Assembly: GCF_029948125.1 (NCBI RefSeq)
Contig: NZ_JASAMB010000026.1
Span: forward strand, 31,925 to 95,924
Reading direction: 5' to 3'
DNA length: 64,000 nt
Source of the DNA: Catellatospora sp. KI3
GTDB lineage: Bacteria; Actinomycetota; Actinomycetes; Mycobacteriales; Micromonosporaceae
The notes below the pieces were generated by a model that worked only from the letters and a program-made list of their open reading frames with translations, was not told where the DNA came from and made no database searches. Both the position numbers and the translations under genes were made by a program. Shown here one piece after another: positions 50,548 through 59,027 of this stretch; positions within the stretch are counted from its first letter, which is position 1, and the number at the start of each line of letters is the position of its first letter.

Positions 50548-52895
50548 TGAGCGGCAGGATGACGGTGACCAGCGTCGAAGTGGTCGGGATCATGCCGGTG
50601 CGCTCGCCGGAGTCGCGACAGCACTCCTTCGACCCGGCCGGTTTCCTGCGCGACAACGCCATCGGCGCCGTACGCGACGGTGACGCCGCCGCGCTGGGCG
50701 GCCTTGCCGCGGCCCTCGGCCAGTCCGTCCGCAACCTGCTGGAGGGCAGGAACCCGGACGTCGACCTGCCCCTGGCCGCGAGGTTCCTCTGCGACTTCGA
50801 CGTTCTCGCCGCGCGGTTGGCCTCCGCCGCCGGTGACCCCGACGCTGTCCTGGCGGATCTGGACGGCGCTGCCCGCTGCCTGGCCGACGTGGACGGCGCC
50901 GCCGCAGCGCAGCTGCGGCTGCTCGCCCGCGCGCTCCGGCGCTCCTCGGCCGTGCTGCGCCTGGCCCCGGACCAGCTGCCCGAGCAGCTGCTGACCCGGC
51001 TGCGCGGCCAGGACGGGCCGCTACTGGCCAGGCTCCTCGGCAAGGCCGCGGCGTACAAGTCCGGCTGCTGGTTCAGGCCGCTGCACGTGACCGCCCGGCA
51101 CTGGCAGCAGACCGTGCGGTACCTGCGCGGAAACGCCACCGCCGCGTGCTTCGCACCGTCCGGCCGGCTGCTGGTCGTCGACAACCAGCGGTGGCTGGAG
51201 TGCCTCGACCTGTCGGGCGGCGAACCGTCGCTGCTGTTCCGGACCGGCGACGGGGAGCCCACCGGGCTTGCCTTCGACGGCACGTACGCCGCGATCGCGA
51301 CCCGGGACGGCCCGGTCGAGGTCGTCGATCTCATCCGCGGACGGCGGGATCCGCTGGTGCCCGTGGGCGGCGGGCGGGCGACCCTGGCCGTCGCCTTCGT
51401 CCGGCCGGGGTGCCTGGTGTCGGCCGGGACGGACGGCCGCGTCCGGTTGTGGGACGTCGCCGCCGGAGTGCAGACCGGCCAGTTCGACGCCGGCGACGTC
51501 AGCGTGCACGCCCTGCTCCCGATCGGGCCGGACAAGCTGCTGCTGGGCACCAGCCCGGATCCGGCCAGCCGGTGCGCCCTGCAGCTCTGGGACCTGCCGC
51601 ACCTGCGCCAGGAGAAGCTGTTCGCCGAGCATGACTGGCCGGTCACCGCGCTCGACCTCGCCGCCGGGGCGGACCTCGTCGTCGCCGCCGCCAACGACGC
51701 CCTGTCCGCCTGGCGACTGCCCGACCTGACCAGCGCCTGGCGGGTGGTACGCGAGCACGTGACGTTCCACTCGCTCGTGTGCCTGCCTGAGGGACTCCTG
51801 GTCGGCGACAGCAGCGGATCGCTGCGGTTGTTCGCGCCCGACGACGGCGCGGAAGTCAGGCGCCTGCCGCCGCACGGCGGTCTCGTGCCCGCCATGGCCG
51901 TCGACACCGACCGTCGGCGGCTCGTCACCGTCTCCTACGACCAGACCGTCCGCTTGTGGGACGTGGCCGCCCTGGCGGAGCCTGACCCGTTCCACCACCA
52001 GCAGCAGGTGACCGCTCTGGCCGTCACGCCGGACGGCAGCCGGCTGATCAGCGGCAGCAAGGACGGCCGCCTGCTGCTCTGGGACGCGCGCACCGCCTCC
52101 CCGCGCGCCGAGCTCGGGCGGCACGGGCACTGGGTGAGCGAGGTCGTGGCGCTGGCCGGCGACCGGGCCGTCTCGGTCGGCTGGGACGGCGTGCTGCGGG
52201 TATGGGACCTGCACCGCCCAGGCGGGACCGCGACGGATACGGGCGATGCGCATGTCACCCACCTGGCCTGTACCAGCGACGGCAGCCTGGCCGTCACCGC
52301 GAGCACCGACGGGGCGATCCGGGTATGGGACCTCGCCGACGCGCGCCGGCTCGACATGGTCACCGGTCCGCCGGACGACCGGGTGGTGGCCGTCGCGGTC
52401 GACGGCAGCCTCGTCCGCTGGTTGACCGCGGCGGGGCGGCTGTTCCGGTGGCCGCGGGGGAGTGCGCCCATCGGCTCCGACATCCTGCCCGAGCCGGGCC
52501 GCGTCACCGCGTGCCACCTGGGCGCACCCGGCGGCACGCCCGTCGTCGGGCTGGCCGACGGCCGGGTCGTCAGCCTCGGGGCGGACGGCACCGCGGTGAC
52601 CCTCGGCGCGGGCGTCGGCTGCGGTCCGACCGCGATCGTGCGCACTCCCGACGAGGAGTTGCTGGTGGCCACGTACGGCGTGCCGCATCTGGCCTCCGAC
52701 CACACGGCGCGGCTGTGGCGCGGCCGCGACCGACGGCAGCCCGCCGTCCTGGTCGGGGACCTGCCCTGGACCGCCGCCGCGATCGCCCCGGACCGCCGAC
52801 ATGTGTACCTGGGCGACGGGTCCGGTGCGGTACACGTGGTGGAACCGGTCCCGCCGGCACTTAGCCGCCCAGGTCCAGGCCCAGACTGGCGATGA
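50547..52895 (+). CDS. WD40 beta-propeller protein, partner of the NB-ARC-macro gene
   Basis: A 782-residue protein whose ATG shares a base with the upstream stop (TGATG). Residues 1-175 are a helical N-terminal region (AALGQSVRNLLEGRNPDVDL, LPEQLLTRLRGQDGPLLARL). Residues about 190-780 are WD40 repeats with at least six Trp-Asp endings: VRLWDVAAG, LQLWDLPHL, VRLWDVAAL, LLLWDARTA, LRVWDLHRP, IRVWDLADA. In many STAND proteins, NB-ARC and WD40 are on one chain; here they are split and translationally coupled. The propeller probably senses a ligand for the NTPase. Its 3' end overlaps the convergent PNP-NACHT gene by 35 nt. Confidence 0.9.
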   Translation: MSGRMTVTSVEVVGIMPVRSPESRQHSFDPAGFLRDNAIGAVRDGDAAALGGLAAALGQSVRNLLEGRNPDVDLPLAARFLCDFDVLAARLASAAGDPDAVLADLDGAARCLADVDGAAAAQLRLLARALRRSSAVLRLAPDQLPEQLLTRLRGQDGPLLARLLGKAAAYKSGCWFRPLHVTARHWQQTVRYLRGNATAACFAPSGRLLVVDNQRWLECLDLSGGEPSLLFRTGDGEPTGLAFDGTYAAIATRDGPVEVVDLIRGRRDPLVPVGGGRATLAVAFVRPGCLVSAGTDGRVRLWDVAAGVQTGQFDAGDVSVHALLPIGPDKLLLGTSPDPASRCALQLWDLPHLRQEKLFAEHDWPVTALDLAAGADLVVAAANDALSAWRLPDLTSAWRVVREHVTFHSLVCLPEGLLVGDSSGSLRLFAPDDGAEVRRLPPHGGLVPAMAVDTDRRRLVTVSYDQTVRLWDVAALAEPDPFHHQQQVTALAVTPDGSRLISGSKDGRLLLWDARTASPRAELGRHGHWVSEVVALAGDRAVSVGWDGVLRVWDLHRPGGTATDTGDAHVTHLACTSDGSLAVTASTDGAIRVWDLADARRLDMVTGPPDDRVVAVAVDGSLVRWLTAAGRLFRWPRGSAPIGSDILPEPGRVTACHLGAPGGTPVVGLADGRVVSLGADGTAVTLGAGVGCGPTAIVRTPDEELLVATYGVPHLASDHTARLWRGRDRRQPAVLVGDLPWTAAAIAPDRRHVYLGDGSGAVHVVEPVPPALSRPGPGPDWR

Positions 52896-54852
52896 GCCTG
52901 TGGCCGACCATGGACCTGACCTCGCCCAGGTCCACCCCGGCCGCTCTGACCGTGTCGTGCTGCAGCAGGAAGTCGCAGAAGCCCTGATGGTAGAACCCGT
53001 ACGTCACGGCGCCCCGGTGCGGCGTGAGCTCGAGGAACTGGGCCCAGTCCGCCAGCAGCCGCACGACCTCGAGTTCGGTCACCCGCAGCACTCCGGCCAG
53101 CAGTGAAGCCGGCACCGGTTCCCGGATCGCGGCCAGCGCGTAGACGGTGTGCAGGCTCAGCACCGCGTCGCCGCCCTTGGCCAGCATGCGGTCCAGGTGG
53201 CGTTCGTAGTACTGGTTCAGGCCCGTGGGGAGGGCACGCAGGTCCTCGGGGCCCATGCGGCCGTCCTCGAGGTCGCGGAACACGTACACGAGGTACATGA
53301 AGTTGAGCTCGCTGCGTTCGATGAGCGAGAAGACCACCTGCTCGCGGTCGTGCACCTGGGCGAGCCGGGCCGCCAGCTCCGGTCTGCTCAGCGAGTTGCG
53401 GATGAACTTCTCCACGTCCCCGCGGCTCTCGTCGGAGCGGTTCATCAGGTCGACGACGGTCGAGGCGCCGTCGATCTGCAGCGGCGCGGTCCGCAGCCGC
53501 CTGCTGAGGAGCAGGTACAGGCCGGCCGGCAGCACCGTCGGCAGGAAGAGCGTGTTGGTGCCGGGGCGGCCCGGGGCGGCCTCGTCCAGGGCGTCGACGA
53601 CGATGACGAGCTTGTCGTCGGGGTCCAGCCGGGCCGCGGTCTCCTCCAGCAGGGTGCTGAGGTACCGCCCGTCGGCGTCGTCACCGTCGGCGGGAGCGGG
53701 CAGCCGCACCCGGTAGCGTTCGGAGAGCTGCGCGTGCAGGCTGTGCAGGAACGTCGACGTGCTGTCGAGGTGGGCCGCGATGTTGAAGTGCGCGGGCCAT
53801 CCGTTGCGTAGGACCTCCTCCGCCAGCAGCGAGGTCTTGCCCACGCCCGGCAGCCCCTCGACGATCAGGTGGCCGCTCGGATGCCGGTCCAGGAACGACC
53901 TGAACTCGGCGAACGCGGACTCCCGGCCTACGAAACCGGCTGTCTTCTGCCGGAGGTAGGCCAGCTGCGGGGTGCTGCCTGGTGGCCTGGGCTGACCGGA
54001 CCCGCCGCCCGGCGTCTCGGTGGAGCCGGGCGCGGACCGCGGCGCGGTCGCCTGGCCGTCGGACTCCGTCGCGGCGCGGGCCAGCAGCGCGGCGGCGAAG
54101 GCGGCGGCGGAGTCCGCGGCGTGGCGCTGCCACCCGGCTCGGTCGGCCTCGGACTTGTTGCCGTCGGCCCGGTCGCTGATCCCGCGCACCACCAGGGCCG
54201 CGACATCGTTGAGGTGTGCGGCCTGGGCGATCCCGGCGTCCTCCATGTCGATCGCGGCGGCGTCGTTGTTGTGCAACCGCAGCTGGGCGAAGAGTGCCGA
54301 GGTCCGGCTGTCGAGCACCACCTCGCCCGCCGCGATCGGTCGGAAGTGGACCCGCGACTCGGCCGACGTGTCCTGGCCCGCGCCGCGCCAGCCGTCGTGC
54401 AGATCGACGGACCGGGCCAGCTCCTCCAGCCGGTACGGCGCCGGCCAGGTCTGCGGCCGGGCGAGGAAGTCCTCCGCCGCGGTGCCGCCCTGGTAGGCGT
54501 CGACGCGGGTGGCCACCACTATGTCGCCGAGCCGCAGGTCGTCGTGCAGCGCACCGGCCACTCCGACGCACAGCACCAGGTCGGGACGGACCAGTCCGAT
54601 GATCCGCTCGGTGATCACGCCGGCCCTGACATTGCCTCGCCCCACCTGCACCAGGCCGACCTCGCAGTCGGCATCTGTCAGCCGACCCACCTCATACCGC
54701 ATCCCGGTAGGGTGTTCGTGCTGCTGGAGGTCGGTGAGGTGGGCGCGCACGGCCTGGTACTCCACGGGGAGCGCGCACAGCACCAGCGCCCGAGGGTGCC
54801 GTTGCACAACGGCCGAGGTCTGGCTGGTTGGGTGGGTTCGGCCGCGCGTCAC
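52861..54852 (-). CDS. Nucleoside phosphorylase-NACHT fusion (STAND NTPase)
   Basis: A 663-residue protein if it starts at the GTG at 54852 (GGGAGAG just before). Residues about 20-260 form an MTA/SAH-nucleosidase-like PNP fold: ALVLCALPVEYQAVRAHL, VCVGVAGALHDDLRLGDIVV, the DMED ribose-site motif (202-205), and ISDRAD with the catalytic Asp (226-230). Residues about 305-520 are a NACHT ATPase: Walker A GLPGVGKTSLL (332-342), Walker B LVIVVDALDEAAPG. The remaining C-terminus is helical. PNP-NACHT proteins belong to predicted bacterial conflict systems, with the PNP part as effector or sensor of a nucleotide. Convergent with the WD40 gene. Confidence 0.88.
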   Translation of the reverse strand: MTRGRTHPTSQTSAVVQRHPRALVLCALPVEYQAVRAHLTDLQQHEHPTGMRYEVGRLTDADCEVGLVQVGRGNVRAGVITERIIGLVRPDLVLCVGVAGALHDDLRLGDIVVATRVDAYQGGTAAEDFLARPQTWPAPYRLEELARSVDLHDGWRGAGQDTSAESRVHFRPIAAGEVVLDSRTSALFAQLRLHNNDAAAIDMEDAGIAQAAHLNDVAALVVRGISDRADGNKSEADRAGWQRHAADSAAAFAAALLARAATESDGQATAPRSAPGSTETPGGGSGQPRPPGSTPQLAYLRQKTAGFVGRESAFAEFRSFLDRHPSGHLIVEGLPGVGKTSLLAEEVLRNGWPAHFNIAAHLDSTSTFLHSLHAQLSERYRVRLPAPADGDDADGRYLSTLLEETAARLDPDDKLVIVVDALDEAAPGRPGTNTLFLPTVLPAGLYLLLSRRLRTAPLQIDGASTVVDLMNRSDESRGDVEKFIRNSLSRPELAARLAQVHDREQVVFSLIERSELNFMYLVYVFRDLEDGRMGPEDLRALPTGLNQYYERHLDRMLAKGGDAVLSLHTVYALAAIREPVPASLLAGVLRVTELEVVRLLADWAQFLELTPHRGAVTYGFYHQGFCDFLLQHDTVRAAGVDLGEVRSMVGHRLIASLGLDLGG

Positions 54853-54943
54853 GTCTCTCCCGGGCAGGGGTAACCAGGCACGATCATCAGCGACCCCGGA
54901 ACGCCGCGTCGTGATGCGGCGCGGTGGCAGTCCGCCGTCGCCT

Positions 54944-54974
54944 ATCCTACCCAGGCACGCCGTCGGGTTGTCGA
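54944..54974 (-). promoter_or_regulatory. Possible promoter of the PNP-NACHT gene
   Basis: On the minus strand: -35 TCGACA (54969-54974), 19-bp spacer, -10 TAGGAT (54944-54949), giving a leader of about 80 nt to the GTG at 54852. The spacer is longer than ideal. Confidence 0.35.
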
Positions 54975-55035
54975 CCACTTTGGAGCGTCGCGTTCCTGCC
55001 GTCGGGAATGCCCGGGCGGCTGATGCGCGGGCGGA

Positions 55036-55407
55036 TCAGCGGAAGCCGTCGCGCAGGCGCCGGAAGAATCCGCCCTCCATCGGCAGCGGCGCGGCGGGCG
55101 GGGGAGCCTGGCTCCGCTGCCGGGCCACGGGCTGGTCGTAGTCGGTCCGCGCGATGGCGTCGACCACCTGCTGCTCGGTGAAGTCCTCCGAACCCGGAAT
55201 GTGCGGGACGAACCCGACGAGCATGCCGTCGCGCAGCACCTGCGCCTCCAGCCCGGCGGTGCCGTCGGTGTCCCACAGGGCCTCGCGCCCGTCGGGCAGC
55301 GCGATCCGTATTCCTGCCTTGCGGTCGCCGCCGGCCAGGGACAGATGGGCGGGAACACCGCGGTCGCGCAGCACGTCGACCACGCGCCGGGCACGCTTCT
55401 CATCCAT
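55036..55407 (-). CDS. Small uncharacterised protein (DUF-type)
   Basis: A 123-residue cytoplasmic protein. It starts MDEKRARRVVDVLRDRGVPA and contains a beta-rich stretch (AGIRIALPDGREALWDTDG), then an acidic PGSEDFTEQQVVDAIARTDYD. A Pro-rich segment leads to a basic tail ending FFRRLRDGFR. No known catalytic motif and no membrane helix. On the minus strand between the PNP-NACHT gene and the divergent SARP gene; likely an independent small gene of unknown function. Confidence 0.6.
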   Translation of the reverse strand: MDEKRARRVVDVLRDRGVPAHLSLAGGDRKAGIRIALPDGREALWDTDGTAGLEAQVLRDGMLVGFVPHIPGSEDFTEQQVVDAIARTDYDQPVARQRSQAPPPAAPLPMEGGFFRRLRDGFR

Positions 55408-55496
55408 GCGCCCACGGTAGCCAGCGAGACTGGACGCGAGCTGGGAATTTGCCGGCGGCGCGCCGGTCGGTGGCGTCCTGACGACTGGACCGGCCG

Positions 55497-55525
55497 TTGT
55501 GGCATCGATGATCGTGACTTAGATT
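55497..55525 (+). promoter_or_regulatory. Promoter of the second SARP gene, likely leaderless
   Basis: -35 TTGTGG (55497-55502), 17-bp spacer, -10 TAGATT (55520-55525). The ATG at 55537 lies 12 nt after the -10 box, at about the expected transcription start, and no ribosome site precedes it, so a leaderless message is likely. Confidence 0.5.
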
Positions 55526-55536
55526 CGTATGACGAG

Positions 55537-58323
55537 ATGGCGGATCTGCGAATACGGGTGCTCGGCCCGGTCCGAGCCTGGCGTGACGGCGAGCCGCTCG
55601 ACGTCGGGCCGACCGGTCAGCGGGCGCTGCTCGCCCTGCTGGCGCTCGCCCCCGGCCGACTGCTGAGCCACGACGAGCTCACCGGCAGCCTGTGGCCCGG
55701 ACGGCGGCCGCCCCCGGCCGCCGCCAACATCATCCAGACGTACGTGGCGCGCCTGCGCCGCCTGCTGGAGCCCGGTCGGCCACCGCGCGCCGCGAGCGCC
55801 GTCCTGCCCCGGACCGGCGACGGCTACCTGCTGAGCCTGCCGCGGGCGGCCGTCGACGTGCTCCGGTTCCGCGACCACGTCGCGGCGGCGGCGACGGCGC
55901 ACCGGCACGGCCGCGGCGACCGCGCCGTCGAGGCGTTGGCGCAGGCGCTGCGGCTCTGGCACGGCCCGGTGGCGGCCGACGTGCCGCTGCTCGCCGACCA
56001 TCCGCTGGCCGCGGCGACGGCCGAGGAGCGGCAGCAGGCGCTGGCCCGGTACGGCGAGCTGCTGGCCGCGACGGGCCGCGCGGCCGAGGCCCTGTCCCCC
56101 TTGGCGGAGGCGGCGGCCCTGCAGCCGCTCAACGAGGTGTGGCAGGCGCGCCTGATCCTGGCGTACCAGGCGGTCGGCAGGCGCGGCCAGGCCTTCGAGA
56201 CCTATCACGAGGTGCGCCGCCGCCTGGCCGAGGAGCTCGGCGTCGACCCCGGCGAGGAGCTGGCCGCCGCGCACGCGGCCCTGCTGCGCGCCGACGCCGC
56301 CGTCGACGTGCCGAGCCAGCTGCCGGCCGACAGCCCCGTGTTCACCGGCCGCGCCGACGAACTGGCCCGCCTCGATCTGCTGCTGGCCGGGCCTGCCGCC
56401 AGCGCCGCGGTGGTCGTGGTGTCGGGCCCGCCGGGCGTCGGCAAGACCGCCCTGGCGGTGCACTGGGCCCGGCGGATCGCGCCCCGGTTCCCCGACGGGC
56501 AGCTCCACCTCAACCTGCGCGGATTCCACCCGGACGGCGACGCGACGCAGCCCAGCGACGCCGTACGCAGCACGCTGGAGACCCTCGGCGTCACCGCGCC
56601 GCGTATGCCGGAGACGATCGACGCCCAGGTCGCGATGTACCGCAGCCGCCTGGCCGGCCGACGCATGCTGATCATGCTGGACAACGCCCGGGACGCCGAG
56701 CAGGTCCGGCCGCTGCTGCCCGGCGCACCCGGCTGCCTGGTCCTCATCACCTCCCGCCACCAGCTCACCGGCCTGGTCGCGGCCGAGGGCGCCCATCCGG
56801 TACCGCTGCGGCCGCTCGCGCCGACCGACGCCAGGCGCCTGCTGACCCGCCGGATCGGCGCGGCCCGGATCGCGGCGGAGCCCGCCGCGGCCGCCGAGCT
56901 GATCGACCGCTGCGCCGGGCTGCCGCTCGCGCTGGTCGTCATCGCCGCCCGGGCGGCCCTGAGCCCGGACCTCCCGCTGCGCGTCCTGGCCGGACGCCTG
57001 CGCCGCGGCGACCGGTGCCTGGACGCGCTCGCCACCGGAGATCCGTCCACCGACCTCAGGAGCGTGTTCTCCTGGTCCTACCGGGCGCTGCGGCCCGCCA
57101 CCGCACGACTGTTCCGGCTGCTCGGACTGCATGTCGGGCCGGAGATCTCGGCCGCCGCCGCGGCCAGCCTCACCGGCCGGACCCGCCCCGAGGCCGCCCG
57201 GCTGCTCACCGACCTCGTCCAGGCCGGCCTGGCCACCGAGCCCGTCGCGGGCCGCTACCTGCTCCACGACCTGGTCCGGTCGTACGCGGTCGAGCTGGCC
57301 GTGCACGCGGTCCCGGCGCGCACCGCCCGCGCGGCCACCATGCGGATCCTCGACCACTACCTGCACTCGGCGTACCGGGCCGGGCAGCTGGCCCATCCGG
57401 CACCGGACGACCGGTTCACGCCCGAGGAGCACGGCAGCGCAGTGGTGCCGGAGCTGGCGACCGGGGCCGAGGACGCGCTGGCCTGGCTGGTCGCGGAGCG
57501 GGCCGTGCTGGTCGCCGCGGTGGAGTGGGCGGCGGCGCGGGCGCCCCGGCACGGCTGGCAGCTCGCGCGGTCGCTGGCGACGTTCCTGGACCGGTGCGGC
57601 CGGTGGGAGGACCTCGCGGCGGTCCAGCGCGCCGCCGTCGACGCGGCCCGCCGCGACGGCGACGCCGCCGCCCAGGCCGCCGCGCACCGCTGGCTGGCCC
57701 GCGCCTGCACCAGGCTGCGCCGGGTCGACGACGCACACCGCGAGCTGCTGCGCGCCGGTGAGCTGTACCGCGCGACGGGCGACCCGGCCGGGCTGTGCCG
57801 GATCCACCTGGACTTGGCGCTGCTGCGGGAACGGCAGGCCCGCTACCGCGACGCCCTGGCGCACGCGGGCCAAGGGCTGGCGCTGTTCCGCGCCGCCGGC
57901 GACGCCCAGGGCACGGCCCGGGCCCTCAACGCGGTCGGGTGGTACCACGCGCTGCTGGGCGACCATGCGGCGGCGCTGGAGCACTGCGAGGCGGCGCTCG
58001 TACACCTGGAAGGCCTGGACGACCGCGCGACGACGGCCTCGACGCTGGACAGCATCGGCTTCGCCCACCACCACCTCGGCCGGCCCGCGCAGGCCGTCGG
58101 CGTGTTCCGGCGGGCCGCCGAGCTTTACCGCGAACTCGGCGACGGCCACCTGGAGGCGTTCGTGCTGACGCACCTGGGCGACGCCTACGCGGCGGTCGGC
58201 CGCACCGAGGCGGCGCACGAGGTATGGCGGCAGGCCCTGGACGCCCTCGAACGCTTCGACCCGCCGGAGGCCGACCGGGTCCGTACGCGGCTGGGACGCC
58301 TGCCGGCCGACCGCGCGGGCTGA
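55537..58323 (+). CDS. AfsR-like SARP regulator (SARP-BTAD-NB-ARC-TPR)
   Basis: A 928-residue protein from the ATG giving MADLRIRVLGPVRAW. Residues 1-95 are the SARP winged helix (GPTGQRALLALLALAPGRLL, IIQTYVARLRRLLEP). Residues about 100-250 are BTAD. Next is NB-ARC with Walker A GPPGVGKTALAVHWAR (about residue 302), Walker B RRMLIMLDNARD and GLPLALVV. TPR repeats fill the last about 270 residues. Same layout as the regulator at 19307 but clearly a separate, diverged copy. The small secreted protein gene 144 nt downstream is preceded by 11-bp direct repeats and may be its target. Confidence 0.93.
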   Translation: MADLRIRVLGPVRAWRDGEPLDVGPTGQRALLALLALAPGRLLSHDELTGSLWPGRRPPPAAANIIQTYVARLRRLLEPGRPPRAASAVLPRTGDGYLLSLPRAAVDVLRFRDHVAAAATAHRHGRGDRAVEALAQALRLWHGPVAADVPLLADHPLAAATAEERQQALARYGELLAATGRAAEALSPLAEAAALQPLNEVWQARLILAYQAVGRRGQAFETYHEVRRRLAEELGVDPGEELAAAHAALLRADAAVDVPSQLPADSPVFTGRADELARLDLLLAGPAASAAVVVVSGPPGVGKTALAVHWARRIAPRFPDGQLHLNLRGFHPDGDATQPSDAVRSTLETLGVTAPRMPETIDAQVAMYRSRLAGRRMLIMLDNARDAEQVRPLLPGAPGCLVLITSRHQLTGLVAAEGAHPVPLRPLAPTDARRLLTRRIGAARIAAEPAAAAELIDRCAGLPLALVVIAARAALSPDLPLRVLAGRLRRGDRCLDALATGDPSTDLRSVFSWSYRALRPATARLFRLLGLHVGPEISAAAAASLTGRTRPEAARLLTDLVQAGLATEPVAGRYLLHDLVRSYAVELAVHAVPARTARAATMRILDHYLHSAYRAGQLAHPAPDDRFTPEEHGSAVVPELATGAEDALAWLVAERAVLVAAVEWAAARAPRHGWQLARSLATFLDRCGRWEDLAAVQRAAVDAARRDGDAAAQAAAHRWLARACTRLRRVDDAHRELLRAGELYRATGDPAGLCRIHLDLALLRERQARYRDALAHAGQGLALFRAAGDAQGTARALNAVGWYHALLGDHAAALEHCEAALVHLEGLDDRATTASTLDSIGFAHHHLGRPAQAVGVFRRAAELYRELGDGHLEAFVLTHLGDAYAAVGRTEAAHEVWRQALDALERFDPPEADRVRTRLGRLPADRAG

Positions 58324-58349
58324 GTCGTCACCAGCGGTTCTGCGGCGAT

Positions 58350-58367
58350 CCAGTCGCCGTCCAGTCG
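58350..58367 (+). promoter_or_regulatory. SARP-box-like direct repeats before the secreted protein
   Basis: CCAGTCG at 58350-58356 and again at 58361-58367, an exact heptamer repeat at 11-bp spacing, about 100 nt before the secreted protein start. A weaker third copy may follow near 58371. The arrangement fits SARP binding sites. No clear -10 box was found. Confidence 0.45.
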
Positions 58368-58467
58368 TGTCCGGCACGATCGGCACTCGACGAGCACCGC
58401 CGCGCGGGACGAGTGTCCCGGCCGGGCCGCGGCTGCGCAGTCGCCAGGACATCACAGAGGAGATTCG

Positions 58468-58977
58468 ATGCGATCCATCCTGAGGCGCTGGGCGACGAGG
58501 TCGTCGCTGCTCGCCCTCGCCGCGGCCGCACTGGTGCTGCCGTCCGCCGCGCCCGCCCAGGCGGCCTGGGGCACCACGCTGCCGCTGACGCTGCAGATCC
58601 GCCACTACTGGCCGGTCGGCGGCAGTGTGCAGATCGGCTGGGTCGAGGGCACCGTCCAGTTCGACGACGGCGGGAGCGCGCTGCGCTACTCGCTCACCTT
58701 CTGCCGCCAGTCGAGCTACATCCTGCCGTACATGACGATCAACGTGAACTCGTACTGGGCGGGCGGCAAGAAGTACGCCACGTACGTCACCACCGTCTAC
58801 CCGAACTACACGACCACGTCCTCGTCGCAGCCCTGCTACTCCTCGACCGGGACGGCCGCCGGCGAGTTCACCTCCGCCGACTTCAGCAACGTCGAGTTCA
58901 TCGCCTACGGCAGCACGTTCGCCGGGCAGAGTCACGTGGTGGAGAGTCAGGACCGGATCTACACCAACCCCTACTGA
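58468..58977 (+). CDS. Small secreted beta-rich protein next to a SARP regulator
   Basis: A 169-residue protein with GAGGAGA before the ATG. A signal peptide ends near APAQAAWG. The mature about 135 residues are rich in Tyr, Ser and Thr (TVYPNYTTTSSSQPCYSSTG), with two Cys that probably form a disulfide, and no enzyme motif. Family not recognised. Its position after the SARP gene, with SARP-box-like repeats in between, mirrors the secreted gene at 18224. This suggests the two AfsR-like proteins control export of small wall or signalling proteins (inference). Confidence 0.7.
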   Translation: MRSILRRWATRSSLLALAAAALVLPSAAPAQAAWGTTLPLTLQIRHYWPVGGSVQIGWVEGTVQFDDGGSALRYSLTFCRQSSYILPYMTINVNSYWAGGKKYATYVTTVYPNYTTTSSSQPCYSSTGTAAGEFTSADFSNVEFIAYGSTFAGQSHVVESQDRIYTNPY

Positions 58978-58988
58978 GCGGCGCGGAT

Positions 58989-59021
58989 GCCGGGGCGGGG
59001 CCGCGTGGCGCCCGCCCCGGC
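58989..59021. terminator. Bidirectional terminator between convergent genes
   Basis: Inverted repeat with 11-bp arms 58989-58999 and 59011-59021, between the secreted protein stop (58977) and the SGNH esterase stop (59028). Confidence 0.65.
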
Positions 59022-59027
59022 GCCGTG

